34,089 nucleotides of DNA from a bacterium (lineage in GTDB: Bacteria > Pseudomonadota > Alphaproteobacteria > Rhizobiales > JAKIUO01). Location: assembly GCA_024228495.1 (NCBI GenBank), contig JAAETJ010000337.1, forward strand, positions 1-34,089, in the 5' to 3' direction. Position numbers and translations under genes: made by a program. Position 1 is the stretch's first letter. Each line of letters begins with the position of its first letter. Below the pieces are notes generated by a model, which was not told where the DNA came from, ran no database searches, and saw nothing but the letters and a program-made list of their open reading frames with translations. Below, piece by piece: positions 16,644-25,992 of the stretch.

Positions 16644-18050
16644 CTAGTAGCGATAGTGCTCTGGCTTGAACGGCCCGGTTTTGGGAACGCCGATATATTC
16701 GGCCTGCTCATCAGACAGCTCGGTCAGTTTGACGCCGAGTTTTTCCAGATGCAGGGTGGCGACTTTTTCATCGAGATTTTTTGGCAGGATATAGACCTTG
16801 TTCTCATATTTGTCGGAACTGCCATAAAGTTCCATCTGGGCCAGCACCTGATTGGTGAAGCTGGCGGACATCACAAAGCTTGGATGACCGGTAGCACAAG
16901 CGAGGTTGACGAGACGCCCTTCCGCCAGAAGGATGAGCTTTTTGCCATCTGGAAATTCAATTTCGTCGACCTGTGGCTTGACCTCGGTCCATTTAAAATT
17001 ACGCAGGCCATCTACCTGAATTTCACTATCGAAATGACCGATATTACAAACGATGGCCCGGTCTTTCATGGTGCGCATGTGATCGACAGTGATGACATCC
17101 TTGTTGCCAGTTGTGGTAACGAAAATATCGCCCAGTGGTGCGGCGGTTTCCATGGTCGCAACCTGATAGCCTTCCATGCTGGCCTGCAGGGCGCAGATGG
17201 GATCGATTTCAGTAACGATGACGCGTGCACCTTGCGAGCGCAGGCTTTCGGCGGATCCCTTGCCAACATCGCCAAAGCCACAAACCACAGCGACTTTACC
17301 AGCGATCATCACATCGGTGGCGCGGCGTAGGCCATCTACAAGGCTTTCGCGACAACCATAAAGATTATCGAATTTCGATTTGGTGACACTGTCATTGACG
17401 TTGAAAGCGGGGAAGGGCAGTTCTCCTTTTTCCTGCAGCTGGTAAAGACGATGCACGCCAGTGGTGGTTTCTTCCGAAACGCCTAGCAAATTGTCACGCT
17501 GTTGGGTGAACCAGCCAGGAGAGGCTTTTGCGCGTTTGAGGATCTGCGCTTTCACAACTTTTTCTTCTTCATTGCCAGGATTGGGAATGATTTCCTCTCC
17601 AGCGTCTACCTTGGCACCAAGAATGATATACATAGTGGCGTCACCACCATCATCAAGAATGAGATTTGGCGTGCCGTCTGGGTTTTCATCAGTTTTGGGC
17701 CAATCGAAGATTTTGTCCACATAGTCCCAATAGTCTTCAAGGCTTTCTCCTTTCACAGCAAAAACCGGGGTACCTTGATCGGCAATGGCTGCAGCGGCAT
17801 GATCTTGTGTTGAAAAGATGTTACAGGTCGCCCAGCGCACTTGCGCACCAAGGGCTTGCAAGGTCTGGATGAGTACGGCAGTCTGGATGGTCATATGAAG
17901 CGAGCCGGTGATCCGAGCGCCTTGCAGTGGTTTTGATGGACCATATTCTTTTACGCAGGCCATTAGGCCCGGCATTTCGGTTTCCGCGATCTCGATTTCT
18001 TTGTGGCCCCAATTAGCAAGCCCGATATCAGCAATGACATAATCACCCAT
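16644..18050 (-). CDS. ahcY: S-adenosylhomocysteine hydrolase (adenosylhomocysteinase)
   Basis: Reversibly splits S-adenosylhomocysteine into adenosine and homocysteine, clearing the product inhibitor of SAM-dependent methylation. At 468 residues it matches bacterial family members carrying the extra insert near 150-190. Seen: the N-terminal substrate region ([19 protein letters not shown], and [17 protein letters not shown] with the zinc-like/catalytic Cys-Asn-Ile-Phe segment), the NAD-binding loop GFGDVGKG at about 257-264, and the C-terminal NAD-contacting tail ending [20 protein letters not shown] before the ATG supports the start. In many Rhizobiales it lies directly after ptsH; here a methionine-rich gene on the other strand separates them. 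Confidence 0.98.
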   Translation of the reverse strand: MGDYVIADIGLANWGHKEIEIAETEMPGLMACVKEYGPSKPLQGARITGSLHMTIQTAVLIQTLQALGAQVRWATCNIFSTQDHAAAAIADQGTPVFAVKGESLEDYWDYVDKIFDWPKTDENPDGTPNLILDDGGDATMYIILGAKVDAGEEIIPNPGNEEEKVVKAQILKRAKASPGWFTQQRDNLLGVSEETTTGVHRLYQLQEKGELPFPAFNVNDSVTKSKFDNLYGCRESLVDGLRRATDVMIAGKVAVVCGFGDVGKGSAESLRSQGARVIVTEIDPICALQASMEGYQVATMETAAPLGDIFVTTTGNKDVITVDHMRTMKDRAIVCNIGHFDSEIQVDGLRNFKWTEVKPQVDEIEFPDGKKLILLAEGRLVNLACATGHPSFVMSASFTNQVLAQMELYGSSDKYENKVYILPKNLDEKVATLHLEKLGVKLTELSDEQAEYIGVPKTGPFKPEHYRY

Positions 18051-18404
18051 GAAATGTTCCTTTAATTATCTTGTTGTTGTCTTGTTTTCAGCCATGAAGG
18101 GCTGTTTGCACCCTACATACCGCTTTGATGATGTATGCGCAACAAGCACATAAAGTTTTTTTTATATGATTGTGCCGCACGACGCTGACCAGGGTGAATA
18201 AGTAGTAAAAAAGTTTTGTTGAGGAATAATTGAACCACAAGGAGTAATAGCTGCATATTAGTGTTATATTAAGCTCAAACTTAAAAACCATCGCTGGATC
18301 AATGACATTGATTGCGTACCTAGTGAAAATGGCGTATTATATGCAGCAGGATGGACTGTTGTGCGTAGCGTGTCCGAGTAGGATACATCCATAAGCGAGA
18401 ATTC
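18051..18404. other. 354-bp divergent promoter region of ahcY and the Met-rich gene
   Basis: No gene seen. AT-rich, with short ORFs lacking ribosome sites. I compared the ahcY leader with the SAM-II, SAM/SAH and SAH riboswitches as I remember them and found no clear match. A CAGCC / GGCTG mini-hairpin lies about 35 bases upstream of the ahcY start. Confidence 0.35.
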
Positions 18405-18995
18405 ATGGTAAAAATGTCTGATACTGACGAGGGCGGAAAATTCCCCAGGCTTTCTGACGTGACAGAAAGCGGCGAAGCGGCCCTGCATACCACTCAAATC
18501 AATCTTTCTCCAGAAGCTTTCGAGCGTTTTGCGGATGTGTTTGAGGGCGCAGTCCGGCGCTGGGAACGCATTGTCTACCCCGCCATGTTCGTGATGGTGC
18601 TGGTCATGGCATATGGGTTCTTTTTGATGTTTAACCTTGCCAATGATATGCGCGTGATTGCTCAGCAGATTGCACCAATGGCGGGACATATGTCCGTTTT
18701 GACTAAGAAGATGGGGCATCTCACCGGTAGCATCGAAAATATGGGCAAGGATATGAACGTCATTGCCAAGGTCATGCCGGAAATGAACGAAAAGCTGTCC
18801 GAAATGACTGCCATGCGTGTTCAAGTTGAGGTCATGAACAAGCGTATGGAGTTCATGAATGTTCACATGGAGGGCATGAACCAGCAAATGAGTACTATGA
18901 ACAGTCGGATGTATGTCATGACGGGTAGTGTTGCCCAGATGAACAGGACTGTTGGTCGTCCCATGAATTTCATGAATAGCTTTATGCCCTGGTAG
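18405..18995 (+). CDS. Methionine-rich single-pass membrane protein with a Met heptad coiled coil
   Basis: A 196-residue protein of unknown function with about 29 Met (near 15%). A polar N terminus (1-55) is followed by one membrane helix (about 57-77, IVYPAMFVMVLVMAYGFFLM) and then a C-terminal coiled coil from about 82 to the end. In the coiled coil hydrophobic residues recur in a strict 4-3 pattern, and toward the C terminus nearly all core positions are Met (MNKRMEFMNVHMEGMNQQM and on). One stutter is visible near SEMTAMR. Arginines before the helix suggest the N terminus is inside and the coiled coil periplasmic. It could form a long oligomeric rod; metal binding or redox sensing by Met is speculation. 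It ends 5 bases from the convergent ptsH stop. Confidence 0.8.
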   Translation: MVKMSDTDEGGKFPRLSDVTESGEAALHTTQINLSPEAFERFADVFEGAVRRWERIVYPAMFVMVLVMAYGFFLMFNLANDMRVIAQQIAPMAGHMSVLTKKMGHLTGSIENMGKDMNVIAKVMPEMNEKLSEMTAMRVQVEVMNKRMEFMNVHMEGMNQQMSTMNSRMYVMTGSVAQMNRTVGRPMNFMNSFMPW

Positions 18996-19000
18996 GCGTT

Positions 19001-19303
19001 CTAACTCTCCTCATAAAACCTTGCAGTGATCAAGGCATTCAATTGCTCAAGGGCTTCATTTGACTGTCTGCCGCTGGCGCTGATGGTTAGCGATGTGCCT
19101 TTGCCGGCTGCCAGCATTAATAAATCCATGACCGAGCTGCCAGAAACGGTTTCCCCATCTCTTGTGACAGTTATAATTGCGTCAAATTGCTGGACGCATT
19201 TGACGAATAATGCGGAAGCGCGTGCGTGCAGTCCCTTCTTATTGCAAATAAGAATATCGATGGAGCTACTTTTTGCGGAAGTTTTGGGAGCACTGGCAAT
19301 CAT
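19001..19303 (-). CDS. ptsH: HPr phosphocarrier protein
   Basis: Small phosphocarrier (100 residues) with an N-terminal extension of about 12 residues before the HPr fold. The phosphorylated His is His26 in GLHARAS. The regulatory Ser equivalent to Ser46 is retained as Ser57 in SGSSVMDLLML, so an HPr kinase probably exists elsewhere in the genome. It starts 18 bases after the EIIA stop on the same strand, forming a two-gene operon. In alphaproteobacteria this HPr belongs to a regulatory phosphotransfer chain linked to EI-Ntr and a mannose-type EIIA, not to sugar transport; no EIIB or EIIC genes are here. Confidence 0.95.
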   Translation of the reverse strand: MIASAPKTSAKSSSIDILICNKKGLHARASALFVKCVQQFDAIITVTRDGETVSGSSVMDLLMLAAGKGTSLTISASGRQSNEALEQLNALITARFYEES

Positions 19304-19321
19304 TTTAAACTCGCTTGGAAC

Positions 19322-19744
19322 TTATGACCTCGAATTTGGTCTTGGAAATTGGCATAACATGTCGCTGGCCACATGAATATAGCGGCGCCCGCAAGATTTT
19401 GCCTCGACAACAGTATCTTTTAAATTCAATTTTTGGCGGTTGGTGGCAAGGGATATCAGCATGGGAAGATTGATGCCGCTGATCATTTCAATAGGGGAGC
19501 CATTTATGGCATCAATGGCAAGATTGGAGGGGGTACTGCCAAAAAGGTCAGTGAGTAAAATGACGCCATCGCCATCATTGACCTGTTTGACGCTGGAGCG
19601 GATCTTGCGGAGTAGGATTTCGTGATCAAGGTCGTCGTCGACGGCAATAGTTTCAAGTTGCGTCTGGGGGCCGACCACATGCTCAAGTGCACTATGGAAC
19701 TCTCGTCCCAACGCTCCATGTGTGACAATAACCAAGCCGATCAT
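19322..19744 (-). CDS. PTS EIIA component, mannose family
   Basis: A 140-residue cytoplasmic phosphoacceptor that takes phosphate from HPr. It begins MIGLVIVTHGALGREFHSAL, with the phospho-His at residue 9, and contains DGVILLTDLFGSTPSNLA, the conserved EIIA-Man motif. The start at 19744 begins the fold exactly; a longer reading upstream to 19858 adds 38 residues unlike the family. AAGGG lies about 9 bases upstream. It is followed closely by ptsH. In many Rhizobiales the genes upstream are hprK and chvGI; here the next gene upstream is a DUF442 protein, so this cluster is rearranged. Confidence 0.94.
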   Translation of the reverse strand: MIGLVIVTHGALGREFHSALEHVVGPQTQLETIAVDDDLDHEILLRKIRSSVKQVNDGDGVILLTDLFGSTPSNLAIDAINGSPIEMISGINLPMLISLATNRQKLNLKDTVVEAKSCGRRYIHVASDMLCQFPRPNSRS

Positions 19745-19983
19745 TGTATGAACCCTTTTCGACAATAAGTCAGCGAATTTATGACCTTGTGTCCTATCTA
19801 CCAGAAACTCTATTCTCACCCAGCTTAAATGACAGGGCAAGATGTTTTTTATGAACAATTCGATAGAGCGTATGTATGGGATGATTTTGGGGCGGTAAAA
19901 TCTCGTCAGACAAAGAAAAGCATGGTCTATCCATTAAGGATGAGGCCATGCTCGTCGGAGGGGAGATTCGTTATTTGATTTCG

Positions 19984-20478
19984 TTAGGCAACTTTTGCGA
20001 GATCGACCAGAGGTGATGGTTTGTTCGCCATTTTCCCCAGTTCGTCTTCGATAACCATCAGATCAAAGCCAATATCAAGAGTGCGATCCAGTACCTCTTC
20101 GACGCCCACATCAGCCGCGTGGATCATGCCCCATAAAAACGCTGAACGCATGCCAGTGCGGCAATAGATCAGCTTTGGGCCTTTTGTTTCGGCAATCAAA
20201 TAGCCAAAGGCGCGGGCGAAAAACTCATTGTTCAGCTGGTGGCCATAGATCGGCATATGGCGATAGTCCATACCTTCTCGCTCTGCAACGGCTCTGGCGT
20301 CTTTATCGCTTAGCTCGCACAATTCATCATCTTCAGGCAGAATATTGATGATGGTCGCAACGCCTTCGCTGGCGGCTCTTTCAAGATCGCTCTCGTTAAG
20401 GCAACCGGACAACCAGAAATCATCATCCAGTTTTCTGAAAACTGTGGGTCTCTTTTCGATTTTACTATTTTTCAGCAT
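19984..20478 (-). CDS. DUF442 / TIGR01244-type phosphatase-like protein
   Basis: A 164-residue protein of the family related to dual-specificity phosphatases and found fused or linked to sulfur-transfer hydrolases (Blh). The active-site loop is YCRTGMRSA, with Cys106 and Arg111, matching the family consensus CRxGxRS. The N-terminal part (FWLSGCLNESDLERAASEGV, then TIINILPEDDE) is also typical. AGGA eight bases upstream supports the ATG. A C-terminal tail of about 35 residues after the fold is acidic and variable. It lies upstream of, and on the same strand as, EIIA, separated by 240 bases, so it is probably independent. The in vivo substrate is unknown. Confidence 0.88.
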   Translation of the reverse strand: MLKNSKIEKRPTVFRKLDDDFWLSGCLNESDLERAASEGVATIINILPEDDELCELSDKDARAVAEREGMDYRHMPIYGHQLNNEFFARAFGYLIAETKGPKLIYCRTGMRSAFLWGMIHAADVGVEEVLDRTLDIGFDLMVIEDELGKMANKPSPLVDLAKVA

Positions 20479-20676
20479 ATCGCAGATCCTGATTTTCGTT
20501 GGTCTCTTAGTTTCAATAAGTGTTATTTAGGGTTGGAAAGGTCTCTTGTTCAAGTGAAAACGGCAAGTAAATAGAAAATAAAACTAAAAAACACATTTTT
20601 TATAGTGAAATAAGAAAAATAGTGTATGATAATCATCAAATACAAAAAAATATTTCTAATTTATTGAGGTGTGAAT

Positions 20677-21144
20677 ATGCTTGATTCCGTTGATTTGCAG
20701 ATTTTGGCGATTTTGCAGGTGGATTGCACCATTCCGGTTGCGGAAATTGGCAAGCAGGTTGGGCTGTCAACGACGCCTTGCTGGCGGCGTATTCAAAAGC
20801 TTGAAGCCGATGGGGTCATTGAGGGCAGGGTAGCCTTGCTCGACCCGCAAAAGATCAATGTCGGCGTGACAGTGTTTGTCTTTATTTCCACCAGTCAGCA
20901 CACACAAGAATGGCTGGAGCGTTTTCATGCGGCTGTGGAAGAGCTACCTGAAATCGTGGAATTTTACCGGATGAGCGGTCAGGTGGACTATTTGTTACGG
21001 CTCGTCGTGTCTGATATTGCCCATTATGATGTCGTCTACAAAAGACTGATATCGAGCATTGAATTGACAGATGTGAGCTCGAGTTTTGCCATGGAGCAAA
21101 TCAAATTTACGACAAAGCTGCCGCTTGAGTTTGCAGGGGAATAA
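20677..21144 (+). CDS. Lrp/AsnC family transcriptional regulator
   Basis: A 155-residue DNA-binding protein. The N-terminal winged helix-turn-helix (about 1-60) reads MLDSVDLQILAILQVDCTIP, then GLSTTPCWRRIQKLEADGVI, typical for the family. The C-terminal RAM/ligand-binding domain spans about 65-150 (FYRMSGQVDYLLRLVVSDIA). The ATG at 20677 fits the TGAGG ribosome site better than the GTG at 20671. Such regulators usually sense amino acids. The next gene, a 3-hydroxyisobutyrate dehydrogenase homologue of branched-chain amino-acid breakdown, is convergent and so not in its operon. The upstream 190 bases are very AT-rich, as expected for an autoregulated promoter. Confidence 0.93.
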   Translation: MLDSVDLQILAILQVDCTIPVAEIGKQVGLSTTPCWRRIQKLEADGVIEGRVALLDPQKINVGVTVFVFISTSQHTQEWLERFHAAVEELPEIVEFYRMSGQVDYLLRLVVSDIAHYDVVYKRLISSIELTDVSSSFAMEQIKFTTKLPLEFAGE

Positions 21145-21169
21145 TCCTGCCTATCATTCAGCGAGATGT

Positions 21170-22051
21170 TCAGGTCTTTTGGTTGGGTATCAACAGGGTG
21201 AGCAGGCTTGACGTATCCAGCCGATTGCCACCCATTTGCTGTATCTCGCCATAGAACTGATCGACAAGCGCCGCAACCGGCAATTGAGCACCATTGCGCC
21301 TGGCCTCATCCAGGCAATTGGCGAGATCCTTGCGCATCCAGTCGACGGCGAAGCCATAATCAAATTTGCGGTCCTTCATGGTCTCCCAGCGATTTTCCAT
21401 TTGCCAGCTTTGCGCCGCTCCCTTGGTGATAACCGACATGACTTCTGCGACATCAAGCCCGGCATTTTCGGCAAAGTGAACAGCTTCAGCCAGCGCCTGC
21501 ACCAGTCCCGCAATGGCGATCTGGTTGACCATTTTTGTAAGCTGTCCTGCGCCAGCTGGTCCCATGAGTTTACAGTTGGCAGCGAAGTAATCGATCAATG
21601 GTTTTGCCTGTACAAAAGAGTCTTCCTGCCCCCCTGTCATCACGGTCAGGATGCCGTCTTGCGCCCCTTTTTCACCACCTGATACGGGCGCATCGAGAAA
21701 ATGAGCGCCTTTGTCTTGCGCTTGCGCTTCCAGTTCGCGTGCAATCGTCGCCGAGGAGCTGGTATGATCGATGAAGATGGCACCAGGTTTCAAAGACGAA
21801 AAGGCACCGTTTGGTCCCAATGTTACCTCGCGCAGGTCGTGATCATTGCCAACACAGCAAAAGACAAAATCGGCTTCTTCAGCAGCCTGCAAGGGAGCGG
21901 GAGAATGAGAGCCGCCGAATTTGGCAACCCAGTCGAGAGATTTTTGTGCTGTTCTATTGTAAACGGTGAGTTCGTGGTCGGATTTGCTGGCGAGATGCCC
22001 AGCCATGTGAAAACCCATCACGCCAAGCCCGATCCAAGCTACTTTTGCCAT
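21170..22051 (-). CDS. 3-hydroxyisobutyrate dehydrogenase family oxidoreductase
   Basis: A 293-residue beta-hydroxyacid dehydrogenase. The NAD(P)-binding loop is GLGVMGFHMA at about 8-17, the substrate loop DAPVSGGEKGAQDG at 120-133, and the catalytic Lys is Lys173 in GQLTKMVNQ. The residue after the beta-2 strand is Asn-Arg-Thr (YNRT), which favours NADP(H) over NAD in this family. It could act on 3-hydroxyisobutyrate, tartronate semialdehyde or glyoxylate/succinic semialdehyde; sequence alone does not settle this. AGGAG nine bases upstream supports the start. It is a single gene, convergent with the Lrp-type regulator. Confidence 0.93.
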   Translation of the reverse strand: MAKVAWIGLGVMGFHMAGHLASKSDHELTVYNRTAQKSLDWVAKFGGSHSPAPLQAAEEADFVFCCVGNDHDLREVTLGPNGAFSSLKPGAIFIDHTSSSATIARELEAQAQDKGAHFLDAPVSGGEKGAQDGILTVMTGGQEDSFVQAKPLIDYFAANCKLMGPAGAGQLTKMVNQIAIAGLVQALAEAVHFAENAGLDVAEVMSVITKGAAQSWQMENRWETMKDRKFDYGFAVDWMRKDLANCLDEARRNGAQLPVAALVDQFYGEIQQMGGNRLDTSSLLTLLIPNQKT

Positions 22052-22163
22052 GACAGTTCTCTCCTGTTAGTTGATATTGTTCACAGCTTTATAAACGTTA
22101 GGAGAGGAATATCCAATAGGCAGAAAAATTTTATCTGGGTGATGTTGAAGCAGACGGTTTTAT

Positions 22164-25100
22164 CTAGCCAAGCCGTCCTGTGACATGGGCCAGCATCAGA
22201 TAGGCACGGCCAGCATCAGTTGTCAGATAGTTTTGAATGATGCGCCCACTAGGGTCTTTTTCATCGGCTTCTTTCAGCAGTCCCTCGAAATCTAGGACAT
22301 ATTTTTCGACGGTGTTGTGAAAGGTCTCATCGGCAGCGTAGCGCTCGGAAATCTGATCGAAGGTCGCTTGCCCCTCGCTTGTGTAAAGTCCTTTGGTAAA
22401 GACGTTGCGTTCGCCAGCTTGTGAGCGATTCCAAGCCAGTGCCGCCGTGTTGCTATCGAGCGCTCTGGCGATATCATCGACCCGCAAAATATCGAGAGGA
22501 TCCAGTGAGAGATTGGGTTTGCGCCCCCCCGCATTGCCAGGGTTTGGACCGTTGCCAAGTGCTGTATTACTGGAGGGACGATAGGTGGGAAGAGGCTGCT
22601 CTTCGTGCTCGCTATCGGTATCAGCAACCCTAGCGAGTAGGTCCCCAAATGACCATTGGCTTGGCTGCTTGTCGCCAAGTGCCATACGACCTTTTGCGGT
22701 GGGCAGCGATGGCGGCATAGCGCCCATATTATTTCCTGTTGGGAGCTGGCCTTGCCCATGCGCAGATCGTCCCATTGTCGACTGGCCACTCACAGAACCG
22801 GTGCTGGTGGCGCTGGCTAATCCCCTGCCGATATTGGCCCCCGAAATTTGTGCCAGTGCGTCAAGCGCTTGCATCTGGGTGTCAACGGCCTTTTTGATAT
22901 CGGTTGAAGTGTTGGCAACGTCACCGGGCAGAACTTTAGTGCGGCTGCTCGAACGTGACATGCGGGTAACTGTTTCGACGATCTGTTGTGATACAGAGGT
23001 TGCATTGGTTTCCATTTCCCGTATGAGCTTTTGCGTATCGAAGACACTTTGCGCTGTTCCATGATCCACATCTTGCGCGGCTTTTTGGGCACGCGGACTG
23101 GCATTACCGGAAAGCTGTTTCTTCAATAGCTCAGCAGTTTCGTCGATCAGCATCAGGGAGTTCTGCAAGGCTTGCGTGTGAGCCAGTCGGTTTTTTTCGA
23201 ATTCTCGAGACCGCGAGACAAGGTCTCCCAGAATGGCACGCGCCTTGTTTTGCTGTTGCCCCATCATGGCGCTCATTTTCATGTCGGGACCGGTCAGCAG
23301 GCGGGCTGTTGCGGATAGATCGCTACTTTGTGCTGCGAACTGGTCACGTACGATCATGATCTGGTCGGCATGATCTTGCAATAGTTGATCATGCTTTTTT
23401 GTCATCAGCGTAATTTTTGGTGAGAGCTGGTTCTGTTTACCGATGGTCTGATCAAGGTCATCACGATTATTTTCAAGATTGGCTTGTAGGTTTTTGGTTT
23501 GGTCTTGCATGGCACGTTCAAGGGCTTCGGAGCCGCGCAGCATGGACAGATCTTTTTTTGCAGTGATGTTTTGAACAACTGGTTGCGGCACCATAGGAAC
23601 TGCATTGTCGAGACCGGCAAGGCGCTTATCAAAGGCCGCATCAATCGTGCGGGCCTTTTCGGTCAAAGAGGCGTCCATAGCTTGCGCCTGCGTGGCGATG
23701 GCCTCATCGATCTCGACGGCTTTTTGTTGCATTGTATTATCAATCGCTTCGCGATGAGTGAGGAAGGTTTGATCCAGATCACCAGCTTTGGCACTCAAAA
23801 CTTTGTCCATCGATTTGGTGCGCATGGCAAGGCTGGCGTCCAGTGCTTTTACTTTTTGGACAAGCTTGGTATTGAGTTCACCAGAATGTTTGGCAATCAT
23901 GCCATCGATTTCGCCGGTTCGCGTGGTCAGTTGGTGGTCAAGCGCCGTTGTACGCTTGGAAAGGGACGTGTCGAGTTGCCCCAGATTACGAGCGGCTCCG
24001 TCAATGACACTGCCGAGTTTTTTTTGTTCGGCGTTCATTTTGTTTAAAAGTTGCGGTAATTCAGCAGAGATTTTCTGCTTGATGGCAACTGTTTGCTCGG
24101 TGGTCGCATGCAGTGCTTTGGTAACCTGGTCTCCTGCCTGTTGCAGCTTAAGAGCCGACATGCTGCCGTGTTGAGCAAGGTTTTGGCCGATATCGTCGGT
24201 TGCCAGGCGGATGTGTTTGGATACCTGCGCGCCGACACCCTGCAATGTCTGTTTGACCTGTATGCCATTATGGGTAATGGCTTCGCGTTCATTGACGAGT
24301 TCATTGAGCAAGTTACGGATGATAAATTCATTTTGCGAATAGGATCTCTCAAGCGCGGCGACTTCATTGTGAACAAGGGCTTCGAGTTCGCCAGCTCGTC
24401 CAATGGCTCTTGAAATGGCATCATCCATCGCTGAGACCTGACGGCGAATGGTCTGACCAACGGAGGCGACTTTTTGCTCTGCCATCTTGTCAGGTTCTGC
24501 AAGGCGGATCGCTACTTCAGTCATGGCTGAGGCCATGAGTTTCATTTCATGGGAGCGTACAATAAGCTGGGCAATGAACCAGAACAAGGCAATCGGCACG
24601 AGGATCGCAGCCGCCAGAATATAAACTGATGAAGTGCCCAGTACAGATTTATATCCCGAAAAATCGCTCAGACTTTGGCCGATGAGCAACCAGCCAAGCA
24701 GGCCGCCGATAAACAGCCAGATCACAGAGGTGATAGTGGCGGTATAATAGGGCGCTTTGCTCGGCTCGGCCTGCATTGAGTGTATCAGGCCGCCAATCGA
24801 GGGAGCCTTGCTTTTTTCATGCAAGGAAGCGCGTGGACGCGGCTTGTCGGTTGGTAGGTATTGGCGCTTCAGCTTCGGTTGCTGAGGAGCAGGCTTTCGT
24901 TTGTGAAAACTTTGTTCGGTATGAGACGCACTTGGATCTGAAGCCAGGCCCTGATTTGGCGCTTCAGATGTTTGTTGATTTGCATGTGATGGTGTATCGG
25001 CGCGAGGGCTGGCAGTACCGGCGTTCTGGTGCGCGCTCTGCGGATTGTTTGCATTGGGTTCTGAAAGATTGATGGCTGGAGTTGGAGCTGTTCTTGGAGA

Positions 25101-25637
25101 CGGCGAGGAAGCGGGCCGGGCTTGCCTTGCTCGCGGTCCAGCGCTTTCGGGTTGCCCCATTTGTGCTTTGTGAGCGGCGCCAGCTACCGATTTTCGCAAG
25201 CGCAGAGCAATTCTTGCAGGTTGGCTGGTGCCGGAAGCTGGCATTGGTTTGGCTGGCGTGACGGCCGGTTTCGGTACTGGCTGGGGGGCAGGCGCAGGGC
25301 GCGCAATGGGGGCCGCAGGTTTTTGAACACCTGGATCTACAGCCGGTGCGGACATTGGTTGGCTGCCGGGTCTTTTGGCTGGTGATGCCATGACAGGAGA
25401 AACCGGGGGGCGAGATGGGCTAGTTTGCGGCTCGGGTGTCAGTCGAGATAGCAGTGAAGCGGGGTTTTGCACTGGCTTTGCTGTTGGTAAGGGGGACGGT
25501 TTTCTTTGCGGTGTTCCAGATGGTTTCCCCTGGGGTTTTGCAGCGATATTTTGATCGTGCGAACTAGTGGGACCGGTGTTAAGCGTTCTGCTTGCCAGAT
25601 TCCCTGAATGAGATGGGTTGTTGCGATCCCTCGTCAT
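22164..25637 (-). CDS. Large membrane coiled-coil protein, GPR/RgsE-like (polar growth ring)
   Basis: A 1157-residue protein. Residues 1-285 are Pro/Ala/Ser-rich, basic and likely disordered. Two membrane helices lie at about 298-320 (TITSVIWLFIGGLLGWLLIG) and 337-360 (VYILAAAILVPIALFWFIAQ). A conserved helical block follows (about 365-450: ASVGQTIRRQVSAMDDAISR, then LVHNEVAALERSYSQNEFII), then apolipoprotein-like coiled coil to about 930. The compact C-terminal domain spans about 1030-1157 (LDPLDILRVDDIARALD and YLTTDAGRAYLMLAHVTGRL). This layout resembles GPR of Agrobacterium and RgsE of Sinorhizobium, which form a ring at the growing pole. It is much shorter than GPR (about 2100 residues). 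Divergent from an HPt gene. Identity is from remembered family features. Confidence 0.72.
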   Translation of the reverse strand: MTRDRNNPSHSGNLASRTLNTGPTSSHDQNIAAKPQGKPSGTPQRKPSPLPTAKPVQNPASLLSRLTPEPQTSPSRPPVSPVMASPAKRPGSQPMSAPAVDPGVQKPAAPIARPAPAPQPVPKPAVTPAKPMPASGTSQPARIALRLRKSVAGAAHKAQMGQPESAGPRARQARPASSPSPRTAPTPAINLSEPNANNPQSAHQNAGTASPRADTPSHANQQTSEAPNQGLASDPSASHTEQSFHKRKPAPQQPKLKRQYLPTDKPRPRASLHEKSKAPSIGGLIHSMQAEPSKAPYYTATITSVIWLFIGGLLGWLLIGQSLSDFSGYKSVLGTSSVYILAAAILVPIALFWFIAQLIVRSHEMKLMASAMTEVAIRLAEPDKMAEQKVASVGQTIRRQVSAMDDAISRAIGRAGELEALVHNEVAALERSYSQNEFIIRNLLNELVNEREAITHNGIQVKQTLQGVGAQVSKHIRLATDDIGQNLAQHGSMSALKLQQAGDQVTKALHATTEQTVAIKQKISAELPQLLNKMNAEQKKLGSVIDGAARNLGQLDTSLSKRTTALDHQLTTRTGEIDGMIAKHSGELNTKLVQKVKALDASLAMRTKSMDKVLSAKAGDLDQTFLTHREAIDNTMQQKAVEIDEAIATQAQAMDASLTEKARTIDAAFDKRLAGLDNAVPMVPQPVVQNITAKKDLSMLRGSEALERAMQDQTKNLQANLENNRDDLDQTIGKQNQLSPKITLMTKKHDQLLQDHADQIMIVRDQFAAQSSDLSATARLLTGPDMKMSAMMGQQQNKARAILGDLVSRSREFEKNRLAHTQALQNSLMLIDETAELLKKQLSGNASPRAQKAAQDVDHGTAQSVFDTQKLIREMETNATSVSQQIVETVTRMSRSSSRTKVLPGDVANTSTDIKKAVDTQMQALDALAQISGANIGRGLASATSTGSVSGQSTMGRSAHGQGQLPTGNNMGAMPPSLPTAKGRMALGDKQPSQWSFGDLLARVADTDSEHEEQPLPTYRPSSNTALGNGPNPGNAGGRKPNLSLDPLDILRVDDIARALDSNTAALAWNRSQAGERNVFTKGLYTSEGQATFDQISERYAADETFHNTVEKYVLDFEGLLKEADEKDPSGRIIQNYLTTDAGRAYLMLAHVTGRLG

Positions 25638-25992
25638 TTACCACACTGCCTTTTGCTTATGTACTGAGCATGATTTCTTTTTGAAATTCATGCCGAATCA
25701 GTCACTCAACTCACTATATTCGATCCTGGGTGACCTGTCGCTGTTAACCCGTTAGACGGCGAATAACCCCTGTAGCACATGTTAGGGCCCCTAGGTCGGC
25801 GCTCGACAAGGCTATGAGCATCAGCTCTTATTGGTTCTTTTCTACCCTTTCTTTAGGGCCAAAAAGTGATTTCTTTGCACAATGGTAAATAGCTTGCACT
25901 TGTCGACATTTTAAACACACAAAGTGAAACGTTTAACGCTCCATTATGAAAAATGCCCTATGATTGATGTCCAGACATTGGGAGATTTGTAT
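25638..25992. other. 355-bp divergent promoter region of the GPR-like gene and HPt gene
   Basis: No gene seen. There is a GTTAACCCG (about 25742) and GTTTAACG (about 25930), which recall half sites of the cell-cycle regulator CtrA (TTAA-N7-TTAA), but no full site is present. Confidence 0.35.

Noticed and set aside
18088-18291. Short minus-strand ORF in the ahcY upstream region
   Set aside because: No ribosome site, odd composition, and it lies in an AT-rich promoter region.
18051-18300. SAM/SAH riboswitch upstream of ahcY
   Set aside because: I looked for SAM-II, SAM/SAH and SAH core motifs and could not find them; only a small CAGCC/GGCTG hairpin is seen.
25740-25940. CtrA binding site in the GPR-like/HPt promoter
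   Set aside because: Only TTAA half sites are present, not the TTAA-N7-TTAA pair.
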